A stretch of 64,000 bases of DNA from Lewinellaceae bacterium (GCA_016708875.1 JADJFA010000001.1:186001-250000); one strand, 5' to 3'. Counted from the first letter of the stretch, positions 1 to 9,153 are shown. A program made the numbers and translations. The notes: generated from the letters alone by a model not told the origin.

Positions 1-1254
1 CAATTTTTTCAACTCCAAAAACGGAGCACCCAAGCTTTGCGGATGGAAAAGATACTTTGAGTGGGCAAACAACTCAACCATCAAATTCCAGGGAACAAAC
101 CAATGATGTAACCAGGCAGGGAGATGAAAAATTGTCAAATGCTCCAATTTCAATAGTGCCATCCGAAGGCAATATGCCGGAAAAGAAAAAACAAGGCAAT
201 ACACGTAATAAATCAATTACAAAAACAGGGAAAAGTGCTTCAAAAGGCCTAGCAGAATCCAAAACTTCACGACAAAATCTTCTAGGTAAAAATGATGCGA
301 TAAACGTTGGCGGTACAGAAATTACTTCAGAAAGAAACCGCCAAATCCGACGACAAATCCCTGATCTCCAATTTACCCGCCGTAGCCATAGCGAAGGAGG
401 GTCCACCAATTACTAATATACCAATCACCAATTTACCCGCCGAAGCCACGGCGGATAAACCAATCACCAGTTTACCCGCCGTAGCCATAGCGAAGGCGGA
501 TAAACCAATCACCATCCCAATCTTCACCATTCCAACGCCTCTGTATCCAATGCTCTTGCCTGAGCGGATTTTTCAGATCCAGAAACGGCCCACTCTAGCG
601 AAGGAGCCAATTGCGGAGAAAATCAAGCCGGTGCAAGACCAGCGGTTTTCGTTTGGCTTATCATTGGTTGGATCAGCGTATCAGCAGTCTGATACTGTTG
701 GGCGTTGGGCAGGGTGGACTCTGGGTGCTTTTGGGGATTACCGTTTGAATAATAACTGGTCGCTAATGCTGGGTGTGCAGGCGCGTTTTGTGCCGGGCCA
801 CACGGCACAAGGAGATTCATCAAATCCCAATCAGGTAGAGAACCTGCGTTATTCGTTTGGCTACCGAAGCGAGGAATGGAAACGTGAAACCCGTGGATTG
901 CACTTCCTCGAAATTCCGATTTCTGCGCATTGGCACAAAGGCCCTTGGGCGCTGGAAGCTGGTGGAGCAGCAGGAATGCTCTTGGCCGTACAAGATCGAA
1001 CAGAATACACCGTGGAGTCTTCATTGGAAGAACCAAAAACCACCGTCACCAAGTTTGTAAAAGGGAACTCCGAGCCTTACAACCAAAATTATTTCTCGGC
1101 ATTCGCCGGGGCGGGGTATCGCTTAAATAATCGGATTTCTCTGATGACAAAGGCACAATACCGATTTACACCAGTTTTCAAAACCTTAGGAGAAGGCCTG
1201 AAAAACAAAGGTTTAGGCAATGTGGAGTTGGGCCTGAGGCTTCGTTTGTTTTAA
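1..1254 (+). pseudogene. Outer-membrane beta-barrel protein, 5' truncated and frameshifted
   Basis: The reading frame is open from the window edge (position 3) to 416, then continues in another frame from about 301 to 1254. The first part is hydrophilic and low in complexity (many S, T, K, Q, N), like the linker that follows the single N-terminal membrane helix in Bacteroidota anti-sigma-like/PorT-type barrel proteins. The second part ends in a beta-barrel: alternating aromatic strands such as FSFGLSLVGSAYQQ, LGAFGDYRLNNNWSLMLGV and a C-terminal strand ending GLRLRLF with terminal Phe. A stop at 301-303 in the downstream frame and the stop at 414-416 in the upstream frame place the shift between about 301 and 410, beside three copies of a short GC-rich repeat. 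The role is probably an outer-membrane porin or anchor. The true start lies outside the window. Broken gene versus consensus error is undecided. Confidence 0.6.
372..513. repeat. Three tandem copies of a palindromic repeat translated into the barrel protein
   Basis: Units begin at about 372, 432 and 471, each starting TTTACCCGCCGWAGCC and ending near GGCGGATAAA or GGAGGG, separated by ACCAATCACC-like spacers. Read in frame they give LPAVAIAKEGPPIT, LPAEATADKPIT and LPAVAIAKADKPIT. Related copies occur at 17187-17216, 38317-38348, 60997-61041 and 61099-61143 in non-coding and coding settings, so this is a dispersed element rather than a protein-specific repeat. Confidence 0.7.
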
Positions 1255-1266
1255 AAATTCCTTCTT

Positions 1267-1893
1267 ATGAGAAATATACTCATTCCAATAACGCTCGTCA
1301 CCATGATATGGTCGGCTTGCAGCAAGTCTGATCCGCCGGGTGGAGGTTTTGATTCTCCCGTTTTTTCTGTTGGGTTTGAGGCGCCACCTGACTCAGGGTT
1401 TGGCTTGACGGCAGGCCTTAATGGCACTTATTTGTTTACCAAGGTTGAGGGCGGTACTGTCTCTAACCGTGTATTGGTAATGTCTGGCGCATTTGCCGAC
1501 GCTTCTTGTCCCGCAGGCGATTGCCCAGGCAGTGTGAAGTTTGAATTTAAAAATGAATGGCTGGATGATGTGGTCCGCCCTGATGTGATTTTTGCCTATG
1601 ACCAATCTTGGGAGTACCAATCGCCGCTGAATGACACCCTTCACAATGTAGCCATTCGATGGGTTACGCCTGAGGGGTCAGTGCTTCGTTCAGATATTTT
1701 GCCTCAACCTCAGGATTCATCCGGTTCTTTCTCGCACTTCATTATTCTGGATTCAGAGCCATGGGAAATGAACGAACGTGGTGAAAAGACCTGGAAAATG
1801 AACGTTGACTTTTCTTGTTGGTTGTTTGATTCGATTCAAAGCCAAGAACGAAGAATTATGGGCAGTGGCGTGATTGCGGTGGGGTATCGGTAG
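1267..1893 (+). CDS. Putative lipoprotein of unknown function
   Basis: This 208-residue protein starts with a short basic and hydrophobic segment ending in TMIWSACSK, a credible lipobox with Cys18 as the lipidated residue, so it is probably an exported lipoprotein. The mature part is rich in acidic and aromatic residues and contains a CPAGDCPG pair of cysteines; I recognise no family. It begins 12 bases after the barrel gene and may share its transcript. Two hairpins (1908-1928 and 1935-1967) follow and probably end transcription before nadB. Function unknown. Confidence 0.65.
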   Translation: MRNILIPITLVTMIWSACSKSDPPGGGFDSPVFSVGFEAPPDSGFGLTAGLNGTYLFTKVEGGTVSNRVLVMSGAFADASCPAGDCPGSVKFEFKNEWLDDVVRPDVIFAYDQSWEYQSPLNDTLHNVAIRWVTPEGSVLRSDILPQPQDSSGSFSHFIILDSEPWEMNERGEKTWKMNVDFSCWLFDSIQSQERRIMGSGVIAVGYR

Positions 1894-1907
1894 GGATCGT
1901 AAATTAG

Positions 1908-1967
1908 GAGGTAACTTCAGGTTACCTCTAATTTAGACCTCCGAGGTTTTAAAAACCTCGGAGGTCT
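1908..1967. terminator. Two adjacent hairpins, the second a 16-bp perfect palindrome
   Basis: First hairpin: GAGGTAAC (1908-1915), loop TTCAG, GTTACCTC (1921-1928). Second: AGACCTCCGAGGTTTT (1935-1950), one A, then the exact complement (1952-1967). The second core recurs in the long palindrome at 55662-55744, so it is a dispersed repeat as well as a likely terminator after the lipoprotein gene. Confidence 0.6.
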
Positions 1968-1970
1968 TGT

Positions 1971-1978
1971 TATGTTTG
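1971..1978 (+). promoter_or_regulatory. Bacteroidota -7 element directly before nadB
   Basis: TATGTTTG matches TAnnTTTG and ends only four bases before the nadB ATG at 1983. Transcription starting the usual few bases downstream would begin at or next to the start codon, giving a leaderless or nearly leaderless message. No convincing -33 TTTG was identified because the region upstream is a hairpin. Confidence 0.4.
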
Positions 1979-1982
1979 CACC

Positions 1983-3593
1983 ATGACACGCACCAAAACA
2001 GACATCCTCGTGCTCGGTTCAGGCATCGCCGGGCTGACGTTTGCCATTAAAGCTTCCCGCCTCTTTCCCGACCGACAAATCCTCGTGCTCACAAAAACAG
2101 TCGAAGGAGAAAGCAACACACGCTACGCTCAAGGTGGCGTGGCTGCCGTTTGGGATCTCGAAAAAGATAATTTTGAAAAACACATCGCCGATACCCTGGA
2201 TGCTGGCGACGGACTTTGCAAGACGGACATCGTGCGCATTGTGGTGGAAGAAGGCCCGGAACGGGTACGCGAAATCATTGGCTGGGGCGCTCATTTTGAC
2301 AAAGAAAAAGGCTCCACTGAATACGATCTCGCCCGGGAAGGCGGCCACTCCGAACAACGGATACTCCATTATAAAGACCTCACGGGCTGGGAAATGCAAC
2401 GCACCCTCATGGAGGAAGCCAAAAAATGCCCCAATATCACCGTATCCGAGCATTGTTTTGCACTTGACCTCATCACACAGCACCACTTGGGGCGCATGGT
2501 CATCCGCGTTACACCGGGCATTGAGTGCTACGGCTGTTACGCACTCAACAAGCAAAATGGTGATATTGATACCATCCTGGCACGGGTTACAGTGCTATGC
2601 ACGGGCGGCGCCGGTCAGGTTTATAAATCAACCACCAATCCCGTCATTGCGACTGGCGACGGAGTAGCAATGGCCTACCGCGCCAAAGGCCGGGTAGAAG
2701 GCATGGAATTCATACAATTTCACCCAACATCGCTCTACAACCCGGCGGGCGACAATCCCTCGTTCCTTGTTTCAGAAGCAGTGCGCGGCTTTGGAGGAAT
2801 TCTGAAAACCGCTGAGGGTGAGGAGTTTATGCAGCATTACGATCCGCGGCTTTCGCTCGCGCCACGTGATATTGTGGCACGCGCCATTGACTCTGAAATG
2901 AAAAAAAGAGGTACTGAGTGCATGTATCTGGACTGCCGCCATTTGAACAAAGAAGATTTTCTGGCGCACTTCCCCACCATTTATGAAAAATGCAAAAGCA
3001 TCGGCATTGATCCGATGGAAAACATGATTCCCATTGTACCAGCCTGCCACTACACTTGCGGTGGCGTGTTGGTGGACGAATACGGCCATACCAGCATCCA
3101 TCGGTTGTATGCTGCTGGTGAATGCACAAGCACCGGCTTACACGGGGCCAATCGCCTGGCCTCCAACTCATTACTCGAAGGCATGGTGTTTGCCCATCGC
3201 GTGGCGCATGATTTGGTGGGCAAATTAGATGCCTGGGAATTACAGGAGGGCATTCCAGACTGGAACGCCGAGGGCACGACAGATCCACAAGAAATGGTGC
3301 TGATCACACAAGGACTAAAGGAATTGCGCGAAATCATGTCCTACTACGTAGGCATTGTGCGTTCCAATGTGCGTCTAAAACGCGCACTCGACCGGCTCTT
3401 CTTATTGTACCAGGAAACTGAAGAACTTTACAAAACAACCACCATCAGCCCACAATTGATGGAACTCCGCAACCTCATTACGGTAGCGTATCTCATTACC
3501 CGATCCGCATCGCATCGCCGCGAAAGCAGGGGCTTGCATTACACTACGGATTACCCTGAGCAACTGCCGTTTGTGGAGTATTCGGTTTTGTAG
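1983..3593 (+). CDS. nadB: L-aspartate oxidase
   Basis: NadB is a cytoplasmic FAD enzyme that oxidises L-aspartate to iminoaspartate, the first step of de novo NAD synthesis; NadA then makes quinolinate. The 536-residue protein has the N-terminal dinucleotide-binding motif GSGIAGL (about residues 12-18), the flavin and substrate region SNTRYAQGGVAAVWD, the block EGGHSEQRILH, then QFHPTSLYNP and the C-terminal HGANRLASNSLLEG typical of the fumarate reductase/aspartate oxidase flavoprotein family. Length fits NadB rather than SdhA/FrdA, and no SdhB or membrane-anchor gene lies nearby. The ATG at 1983 directly precedes the FAD motif. nadA and nadC are not in the window. Confidence 0.93.
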   Translation: MTRTKTDILVLGSGIAGLTFAIKASRLFPDRQILVLTKTVEGESNTRYAQGGVAAVWDLEKDNFEKHIADTLDAGDGLCKTDIVRIVVEEGPERVREIIGWGAHFDKEKGSTEYDLAREGGHSEQRILHYKDLTGWEMQRTLMEEAKKCPNITVSEHCFALDLITQHHLGRMVIRVTPGIECYGCYALNKQNGDIDTILARVTVLCTGGAGQVYKSTTNPVIATGDGVAMAYRAKGRVEGMEFIQFHPTSLYNPAGDNPSFLVSEAVRGFGGILKTAEGEEFMQHYDPRLSLAPRDIVARAIDSEMKKRGTECMYLDCRHLNKEDFLAHFPTIYEKCKSIGIDPMENMIPIVPACHYTCGGVLVDEYGHTSIHRLYAAGECTSTGLHGANRLASNSLLEGMVFAHRVAHDLVGKLDAWELQEGIPDWNAEGTTDPQEMVLITQGLKELREIMSYYVGIVRSNVRLKRALDRLFLLYQETEELYKTTTISPQLMELRNLITVAYLITRSASHRRESRGLHYTTDYPEQLPFVEYSVL

Positions 3594-3610
3594 GGATGTG
3601 ATGCTTGTGG

Positions 3611-3681
3611 AACACGGATGACACGGATGAGACACGGATTTTCACAGATAAAATCCGTGTCTCATCCGTGTCATCCGTGTT
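3611..3681. terminator. Perfect 32-bp inverted repeat between convergent genes
   Basis: Left arm 3611-3642 and right arm 3650-3681 are exact complements around a 7-base loop. The arms consist of repeated ACACGGATGA-like units. It lies between nadB and the convergent TPR gene, whose stop codon (3671-3673) is inside the right arm, so it probably ends transcription from both sides. Confidence 0.75.
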
Positions 3682-5359
3682 CCCCCAGCCTATTTCTGCA
3701 TGCTCTCATATTTCGCCAAATCCGCATTTCTTTTTCGGTTTCACCTACTTTTAAGTAGCAATTGCCTCTTGCGCGATAAACCCTTGCAAAGGTGGTATCT
3801 AGCTCGATCGCCCGTGAAAAGTCGGCAATAGCTTCCTGGTTACGCTCCAGATTGGCGTATGACAGGCCGCGATTGTACAATTCTGGCACCTCTGTGGGGT
3901 AATGTTCCAGGAATTTCGTGAGGTCGGCTACGGATTCTTCGTAATTTTTCAGCATACCCAAAACGTTGCCCCTGAATTTATAAGCCTGATATAACTCGGG
4001 GTTTTTCTGCAAGGCCATGCTGAAATCTTTGACCGCTTTTTGCGCATCGCTGGCTTTGCCGTAGGCCATTCCACGCCAGAGATAAGCTTTGCCAAAATTG
4101 TCGCCCGTGGCAGTTATCGCCTTGTTTATCAGGGTAGTAGTGTCTTTCCAATCTCGGATTCGAAGGGCGGAGGTGACGAGCCAAATAAAAGTCAGGCCCA
4201 GAATCAAGGCCCAAGCGGCGCCTGACCAGGCTGCTCGTTTTTCTTTTAAATAATCGGGTAGCGAAGCCAGTACGACAAAAATACCGAGTCCGGCGAGGTA
4301 ATTATAACGGTCGGAACGAAGCTCGAAGGTGCCGAATGTAGACCAGGGAAGGGATAACACAATGTTGGACAAGTAGAACAAAATGCCAATCCAGAGCAAG
4401 GGCATTGCCCGTCTAGTGCGCCATGCGGCAAAAAGTATTCCCAGTAAAATCACTGGAGAAGCCAGATAATCCCAGCTCCAGGCGCCGTTTGTTTTTTCAA
4501 AAGGATACCAGATGCTCAGACCGGTTGGGGCAAGTAGTTTTTTCCAGTAAAAAAGTATGGTATGGCAAACCATGAGGCCACGATCGAGCAAATTGAAATC
4601 GGCGGGCTGATCTAGTTGGCCTGCGTGTTGGCGCGAATAAAGCGTCAGGACACCAAAGAGCAGTGAAATGAGGAAAAACGGCACTTTTTCGAGCAAAACC
4701 TTTTGGCTGAAGCTGCGTTTTTTCCACAAATCGAGCACCAGCAGCGTGATTGGCAGGGTAACGGCAGCCGATTTTGCTAGGCAGGCAAGCAGGAACATGG
4801 TGAGCGCGAGCCAGTAATTTTTGCCATACCCACCCTTTTCGTCCTTGGTGTGCCGCAGGTAATAGTTCATAGCCAACAGGCAGAACATGGAAAAGAGCGG
4901 TGTGCTGAAGCCCGCGATCCAGGCCACGGCTTCCACATTGAGCGGGTGGATAGCGAAAAACAAGGCGACAATGGCCGAGACGCTGAGATTGAAGTCGAGC
5001 TTCTGAAAGACCCTGAACACCAGCACGACATTGACAGCGTGGACAATGGCTGAGATTATGTGATAATAATTCGCGCTGTCCTTGCCAAGGATGTAGGCAA
5101 TCTGGTAGCCGATCCAGGTAAGCGGGGCATACATACCGAGGTTGAAACCGCTAAAAATCAGAAAGTCTTTGACGGCAGGATTGTCAACCGTGGCAGTGTG
5201 GTCGTCCATACCTACCATTTGATTGCCAAACCCCGTGCTGTACAGGGCAAAGGCCACTACGGCTAAGGCCCAGGGAAGCCATTTTTCTGTAGAATCAGAA
5301 ATGCTGATGGATGCTTGCTTGTCGGATTTTTTGGGTTGGGGTGCTGATTTTTTCGCCAT
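3671..5359 (-). CDS. Multi-pass membrane protein with C-terminal TPR repeats
   Basis: This 562-residue protein has about ten hydrophobic segments between residues 30 and 400 and then three to four tetratricopeptide repeats (roughly 410-550; for example KAVKDFSMALQKNPELYQAYKFRGNVL and AIADFSRAIELDTTFARVYRARG). The N-terminal half carries AIHPLNVEAVAWIAGFSTPLF, similar to the HPvhvEAVAWvaGR segment of eukaryotic TMTC and related bacterial predicted glycosyltransferase-like proteins, so a transfer of sugars from a lipid donor is possible but not shown. It lies in the inner membrane, N-terminus charged and lysine-rich. The last codons overlap the inverted repeat at 3611-3681. Exact substrate unknown. 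Confidence 0.7.
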   Translation of the reverse strand: MAKKSAPQPKKSDKQASISISDSTEKWLPWALAVVAFALYSTGFGNQMVGMDDHTATVDNPAVKDFLIFSGFNLGMYAPLTWIGYQIAYILGKDSANYYHIISAIVHAVNVVLVFRVFQKLDFNLSVSAIVALFFAIHPLNVEAVAWIAGFSTPLFSMFCLLAMNYYLRHTKDEKGGYGKNYWLALTMFLLACLAKSAAVTLPITLLVLDLWKKRSFSQKVLLEKVPFFLISLLFGVLTLYSRQHAGQLDQPADFNLLDRGLMVCHTILFYWKKLLAPTGLSIWYPFEKTNGAWSWDYLASPVILLGILFAAWRTRRAMPLLWIGILFYLSNIVLSLPWSTFGTFELRSDRYNYLAGLGIFVVLASLPDYLKEKRAAWSGAAWALILGLTFIWLVTSALRIRDWKDTTTLINKAITATGDNFGKAYLWRGMAYGKASDAQKAVKDFSMALQKNPELYQAYKFRGNVLGMLKNYEESVADLTKFLEHYPTEVPELYNRGLSYANLERNQEAIADFSRAIELDTTFARVYRARGNCYLKVGETEKEMRIWRNMRACRNRLGEHG

Positions 5360-5484
5360 TGCTCGTGCTTTTTGAAAATGCAGGGGCGAAGGTCGTGAAT
5401 GGGAGGGATTTCGTCAGGCTCATTTCATTTTTGGATTATTGGGCATTTCAAAGGGTTCTGGGTATTAAAAAACCAATTCCTTCC

Positions 5485-5570
5485 ATTTTTTGCTTACTAA
5501 AAATATAAAATAGGCCGTATTTTTGCTTACTAAAAATATAAAAAAGATCGTATTTTTGCTTACTAAAAAT
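5485..5570 (+). promoter_or_regulatory. Three 33-base direct repeats, each with a -7-like element
   Basis: Copies start at 5485, 5518 and 5551, exactly 33 bases apart; the last is cut short after 20 bases. Each contains TTTTTGCTTACTAAAAAT, and the second and third begin TATTTTTG, a match to the Bacteroidota TAnnTTTG element. They sit immediately before the TTG start of the ATPase gene at 5577. They could be stacked promoters, an operator array, or a local duplication. Confidence 0.55.
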
Positions 5571-5576
5571 TGAATT

Positions 5577-6896
5577 TTGTACTACAAAAGACTAATAGAC
5601 AAGTATCTGTATGATTGGAAAAACGATCCTGCTCGAAAGCCTTTGATTCTTCGTGGGGCAAGGCAGGTAGGCAAATCCTCAGCTGTACGGAATCTGGCAC
5701 TCCAGTTCAAAGATTTCGTAGAGATCAACTTCGAGGAAAACCCTAACCTGAATGCGCTTTTTGCAACAGACCTGAACCCTCAGCGCATCGTTGCCGACCT
5801 CTCCATTTTTTTTGGCAAACCCATCGAGCCAGGACAAACCCTGCTCTTTTTAGACGAGATTCAAGCCTGCCCGTCCGCCATCTCTTCGCTGCGTTTTTTT
5901 TATGAAAAAATGCCTGAACTGCATGTTGTTGCTGCCGGATCCTTGCTCGAATTCGCGTTGGAAACATTGCCTTCGTATGGCGTAGGGCGGGTTCGGTCGC
6001 TGTTTATGTACCCGTTTTCATTGAATGAGTTTTTGGAGGCTTTGGGTGAAGACCGCCTGCTTGATGCCAAACGAGCCGCCAATTTTGAGCGCCCTTTATC
6101 CGATGTTTTGCACAAAAAATTATTGGACTATCTAAAAAAATTCATGCTCACTGGTGGGATGCCGGAATCCGTGGCCAGCTTCGTCCGTACTGGGAAACAG
6201 TTGGACAGCCAGCGGGTTTTAGATGATATTTATATCGCCTTGAGGGCGGATTTTACGAAATATAAAAACACTGTACCGCCAGCACGGCTAGTCGAGGTAT
6301 TTGAATCAGTGGTGCAACAGGCTGGAGGTAAGTTTATGTATACCAAGGCCTCGCCAAATTCAAATCAGGGTCAAATCAAAGAAGCGTTGGAACTGCTCAT
6401 CATGGCAGGTTGGGTGCTCCCCGTAACGCACACTGCTGCAAACGGCCTACCACTTGGTGCAGCAGTTGACCAAAAAAGACGAAAAATGTTGCTGCTAGAT
6501 ACAGGAGTTTTTCAGCGAATTTTGGGGCTTGATCTTGCCGAATTTCTTTTCGACCCCAGTCACGCGCTCATCAACAAGGGGGCGCTCGCTGAGCAATTTT
6601 GGGGATTGGAGTACCAGAAATACAGCTCGCCCTGGTCTCCGCCCGCTCTTTACTATTGGCATCGAGAGTCGCCCAATGCCAATGCTGAAGTGGATTATGT
6701 AGTGCAGGAGGGGGCAGATTTGGTGCCTATAGAAGTAAAATCGTCGGGGAAAGGCAGTATGCAGAGTCTGCGGCAGTTTTTAAAGGAAAAGAACAAGGCC
6801 TTTGGCTACCGTTTTTCACTCGAAAATTTTTCAGAATACGGCGACATCAAATCCTTGCCCTTGTACGCAGTATCCAATTTTGTGGACGAGGTCTAG
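5577..6896 (+). CDS. AAA ATPase with C-terminal DUF4143
   Basis: A 439-residue member of the widespread family of predicted ATPases with an N-terminal AAA_14 domain and C-terminal DUF4143. Walker A is GARQVGKS (about residues 27-34), Walker B LLFLDEIQA (about 88-96), sensor-like AAGSLLEFAL follows. The C-terminus contains YYWHRESPNANAEVDYVV and VPIEVKSSGKGS, a PD-(D/E)XK nuclease-like signature (AEVDYVV...EVKS) that many DUF4143 proteins carry; catalysis is unproven. The start is a TTG at 5577, as there is no ATG before RLIDKYLYDWK. Cellular role is unknown for this family. The gene stands alone after an unusual triple repeat and lacks a neighbour suggesting a toxin-antitoxin or defence unit. 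Confidence 0.85.
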   Translation: MYYKRLIDKYLYDWKNDPARKPLILRGARQVGKSSAVRNLALQFKDFVEINFEENPNLNALFATDLNPQRIVADLSIFFGKPIEPGQTLLFLDEIQACPSAISSLRFFYEKMPELHVVAAGSLLEFALETLPSYGVGRVRSLFMYPFSLNEFLEALGEDRLLDAKRAANFERPLSDVLHKKLLDYLKKFMLTGGMPESVASFVRTGKQLDSQRVLDDIYIALRADFTKYKNTVPPARLVEVFESVVQQAGGKFMYTKASPNSNQGQIKEALELLIMAGWVLPVTHTAANGLPLGAAVDQKRRKMLLLDTGVFQRILGLDLAEFLFDPSHALINKGALAEQFWGLEYQKYSSPWSPPALYYWHRESPNANAEVDYVVQEGADLVPIEVKSSGKGSMQSLRQFLKEKNKAFGYRFSLENFSEYGDIKSLPLYAVSNFVDEV

Positions 6897-6929
6897 TGCC
6901 GTGTTTGACACCAAGTATCACATTCATCC

Positions 6930-7577
6930 ATGATTCGCAACATCATATTCGACTTTGGCAACGTCCTTTTTGACCTTGATCTTGCTGCTTTTGAGCGGGA
7001 AATGAAAAACCTCTGGGGCGAAAACTTTGCCGTTGCCAAGGAAAAACTGCTTCGGGAGCGGGTGTTTGAACTGTACGAAACAGGGGGACTCAGCACAGCA
7101 GAGTTTTTGGAAAAACTTTGCGGCATCAACGGTAATGTGGCACACTTTGAAGGTGCGCCACACTGTTCACCAGAACAGGTCGTTGCTGCCTGGAACGCCA
7201 TTTTTATCGGGATGCCACAGCACCGTTTTGAGCTGTTACTGCGCTTGCGCCAACGATATAAAGTGTTCTTGCTCAGCAATATAAACGAGCTCCACGAACG
7301 CTGGATTGCCGACTACATGCTGCGCGAACACGGCCTTCCCGACTACGAGTCCCTGCATTTTGACGGGGTGTATTTCTCCCACCTCATCCGATTGCGAAAG
7401 CCAATGCCCGAAGCATTCGAGTATGTGCTGGCCGATGCCGAATTGGTGCCAGCGCAGACCGTATTTTTTGATGATTTGCCTGAAAATGTGGAGGCAGCGC
7501 GGCAAGTAGGCATTCAAGGCGTATGGCACGATCCGGCCACGGAGATTGGGGAGCGGCTCCTCAAGATGAAATTTTGA
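6930..7577 (+). CDS. HAD-family phosphatase (YihX-like)
   Basis: A 215-residue haloacid-dehalogenase-type hydrolase. Motif I is IIFDFGNVLFDLD (nucleophile Asp8), motif II LLSNIN near residue 115, motif III lysine in LRKPMPEAFEY, motif IV FFDDLPENVEAARQVG. The helical cap between motifs I and II fits subfamily IA (YihX, glucose-1-phosphatase-like). It probably dephosphorylates a small phosphorylated metabolite in the cytoplasm; the exact substrate cannot be read from the sequence. It starts 33 bases after the DUF4143 gene and may be co-transcribed. Confidence 0.85.
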   Translation: MIRNIIFDFGNVLFDLDLAAFEREMKNLWGENFAVAKEKLLRERVFELYETGGLSTAEFLEKLCGINGNVAHFEGAPHCSPEQVVAAWNAIFIGMPQHRFELLLRLRQRYKVFLLSNINELHERWIADYMLREHGLPDYESLHFDGVYFSHLIRLRKPMPEAFEYVLADAELVPAQTVFFDDLPENVEAARQVGIQGVWHDPATEIGERLLKMKF

Positions 7578-7662
7578 ATGCCTATAATTGTACTTTTGGA
7601 TAATTAACCTTATGAGGTGTTGAAACCTCCCGAGGGTTGGATAGCCGCAATGGGCTTAGCCA

Positions 7663-9153
7663 TCACTTTTTCATGATTTGCACACTCGTCATCTTTTTCC
7701 CGGCTACTTCCAATGTCAAGACATAATTCCCAGCAGGAAGATGCCCCGGGCAGGAAAGGCTCATCGTATGTTCCCCTTGCTCAAAGGATTGATTTTGAAC
7801 AAGATTCTGTACCAATTTGCCCTGCATATCGAACAAATGAACGCTCACTGGGGCTGGCTCGACAAGCCCGAATTGCAGGGTAAATTGCTCGGAAATAGGA
7901 TTCGGGTAGATCCAAAGGCTGGGGTCGGCTGGGGTGCCTGGATTTAGTGTGCCGATTGATAGATCGAGGAGAAAGCGGAGGAGAAAAATTTGATCAGAGA
8001 CATCCTTTCTTCCAGAGATGGTTATTTTATTACCGCTCAACCTGAGTGATCTCGGTCTTAGACCCGGGCCTGGATATTGGTATATTCCATTGTTGCCAAA
8101 CGACGGATCACGCTGTCCGTCAGGGAGCAATTGTGCAAGTCTTACAAGATCTCCTCCCAGGTCGGCAATAAGCATAATTATTTCCCCATTTGGCAAGACC
8201 TCAATGCCCACGCCTTCCTGAAATTCATCAAGGTCTGTAAAATAGTGTACGCCCGCATTTCCAAAAGTGCTGTCACGCGTTCCATTTGGGTTATACCTGG
8301 CGATTATTGGTTTGTATGGAGCGGTGCTATAACCGCCAACAACTATCTTCCCATCGGACTGCAGGTCCATGCAATACGCTTCACCACCGTTTGGCATGGG
8401 ATCAATTACAATACCATCTTCGCTGAATGTAGAGTCTATAGAGCCATCTGGGTTTAGGCGAAACAATAACAAACGATAAGAGGCCATTCCGGCGAATAGA
8501 AGTTTTCCATCAGCTTGCTCCACACCTGAAGGAATAAATTCAGGCCCAAGGTTTATATCGTTACTGGAAGTCCCATTTATGCCGAAAGTGCTGTCTACAA
8601 TGCCATTTGAATTCAATCTTGTTACCACCGTTGGAATGTTGCTGGTATTATTATTCTCAGATCCAAAAACAATGATTTTCCCATTGCTCAACTCTAATAC
8701 CTGAGATTCATAGGCATGCTCAATAAAAACGGACGAAATGCCATTGTTGCCAAAGGTCGTGTCCAAACCACCCTGAATATTCAGGCGTGCAACAGCAGTA
8801 TGATAAGATGCTTGGGATATGGGACCACTTACTATTGCTTTCCCGTCTTGTTGGATAGATGCTCCGAATATATAGGGGGTAAACCCGGCCAATGGAGTGG
8901 TGAACCCCACGTCAAGGGTACCGTCATTTCTGTATTTTTTAACACATAGGCTATCCCCATACGGATCTCCGACTATAATAACTTCTTCATCAGGCAGCAA
9001 AGCCAGGTTGTAACCATATGGATTAAGGTTTTGGTCTATCAAATCGGTTTCTACCCGCCCATTTATCCCAAAAGTAGCATCTGATTGGATGGATTGCGCC
9101 ATTAGAAGGCATGAATTGCAGGCAAGCATTAAGCCAAGTCTAATCCCTTTCAT
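7663..9153 (-). CDS. Secreted delta-60-repeat protein with T9SS sorting domain
   Basis: This 496-residue protein begins with a Sec signal peptide (KGIRLGLMLACNSCLLMAQ) and then carries about six delta-60 repeats, recognisable by the LNPDGSIDSTFG...GIV pattern and ADGKLLFAG/SDGKIVVGG strands, expected to form a beta-propeller-like structure. From about residue 415 a type-A T9SS C-terminal domain follows (WIYPNPISEQFTLQF, then FDMQGKLVQNLVQN, LPAGNYVLTLEVAGKK). It should be exported by Sec, passed through the T9SS and attached to the cell surface or released. It is a close paralogue of the broken gene at 9308-10800; their last 90 residues are nearly identical, which indicates tandem duplication. 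Ligand unknown. Confidence 0.85.
   Translation of the reverse strand: MKGIRLGLMLACNSCLLMAQSIQSDATFGINGRVETDLIDQNLNPYGYNLALLPDEEVIIVGDPYGDSLCVKKYRNDGTLDVGFTTPLAGFTPYIFGASIQQDGKAIVSGPISQASYHTAVARLNIQGGLDTTFGNNGISSVFIEHAYESQVLELSNGKIIVFGSENNNTSNIPTVVTRLNSNGIVDSTFGINGTSSNDINLGPEFIPSGVEQADGKLLFAGMASYRLLLFRLNPDGSIDSTFSEDGIVIDPMPNGGEAYCMDLQSDGKIVVGGYSTAPYKPIIARYNPNGTRDSTFGNAGVHYFTDLDEFQEGVGIEVLPNGEIIMLIADLGGDLVRLAQLLPDGQRDPSFGNNGIYQYPGPGLRPRSLRLSGNKITISGRKDVSDQIFLLRFLLDLSIGTLNPGTPADPSLWIYPNPISEQFTLQFGLVEPAPVSVHLFDMQGKLVQNLVQNQSFEQGEHTMSLSCPGHLPAGNYVLTLEVAGKKMTSVQIMKK

Noticed and set aside
327..530. Minus-strand frame with repeated AMATAGKLVIGLSA text
   Set aside because: It is the reverse translation of the palindromic repeats inside the barrel gene.
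5577..7577. DUF4143 ATPase plus HAD phosphatase as a defence unit
   Set aside because: No accepted defence gene, mobile element or toxin lies around them; co-direction alone is not enough.
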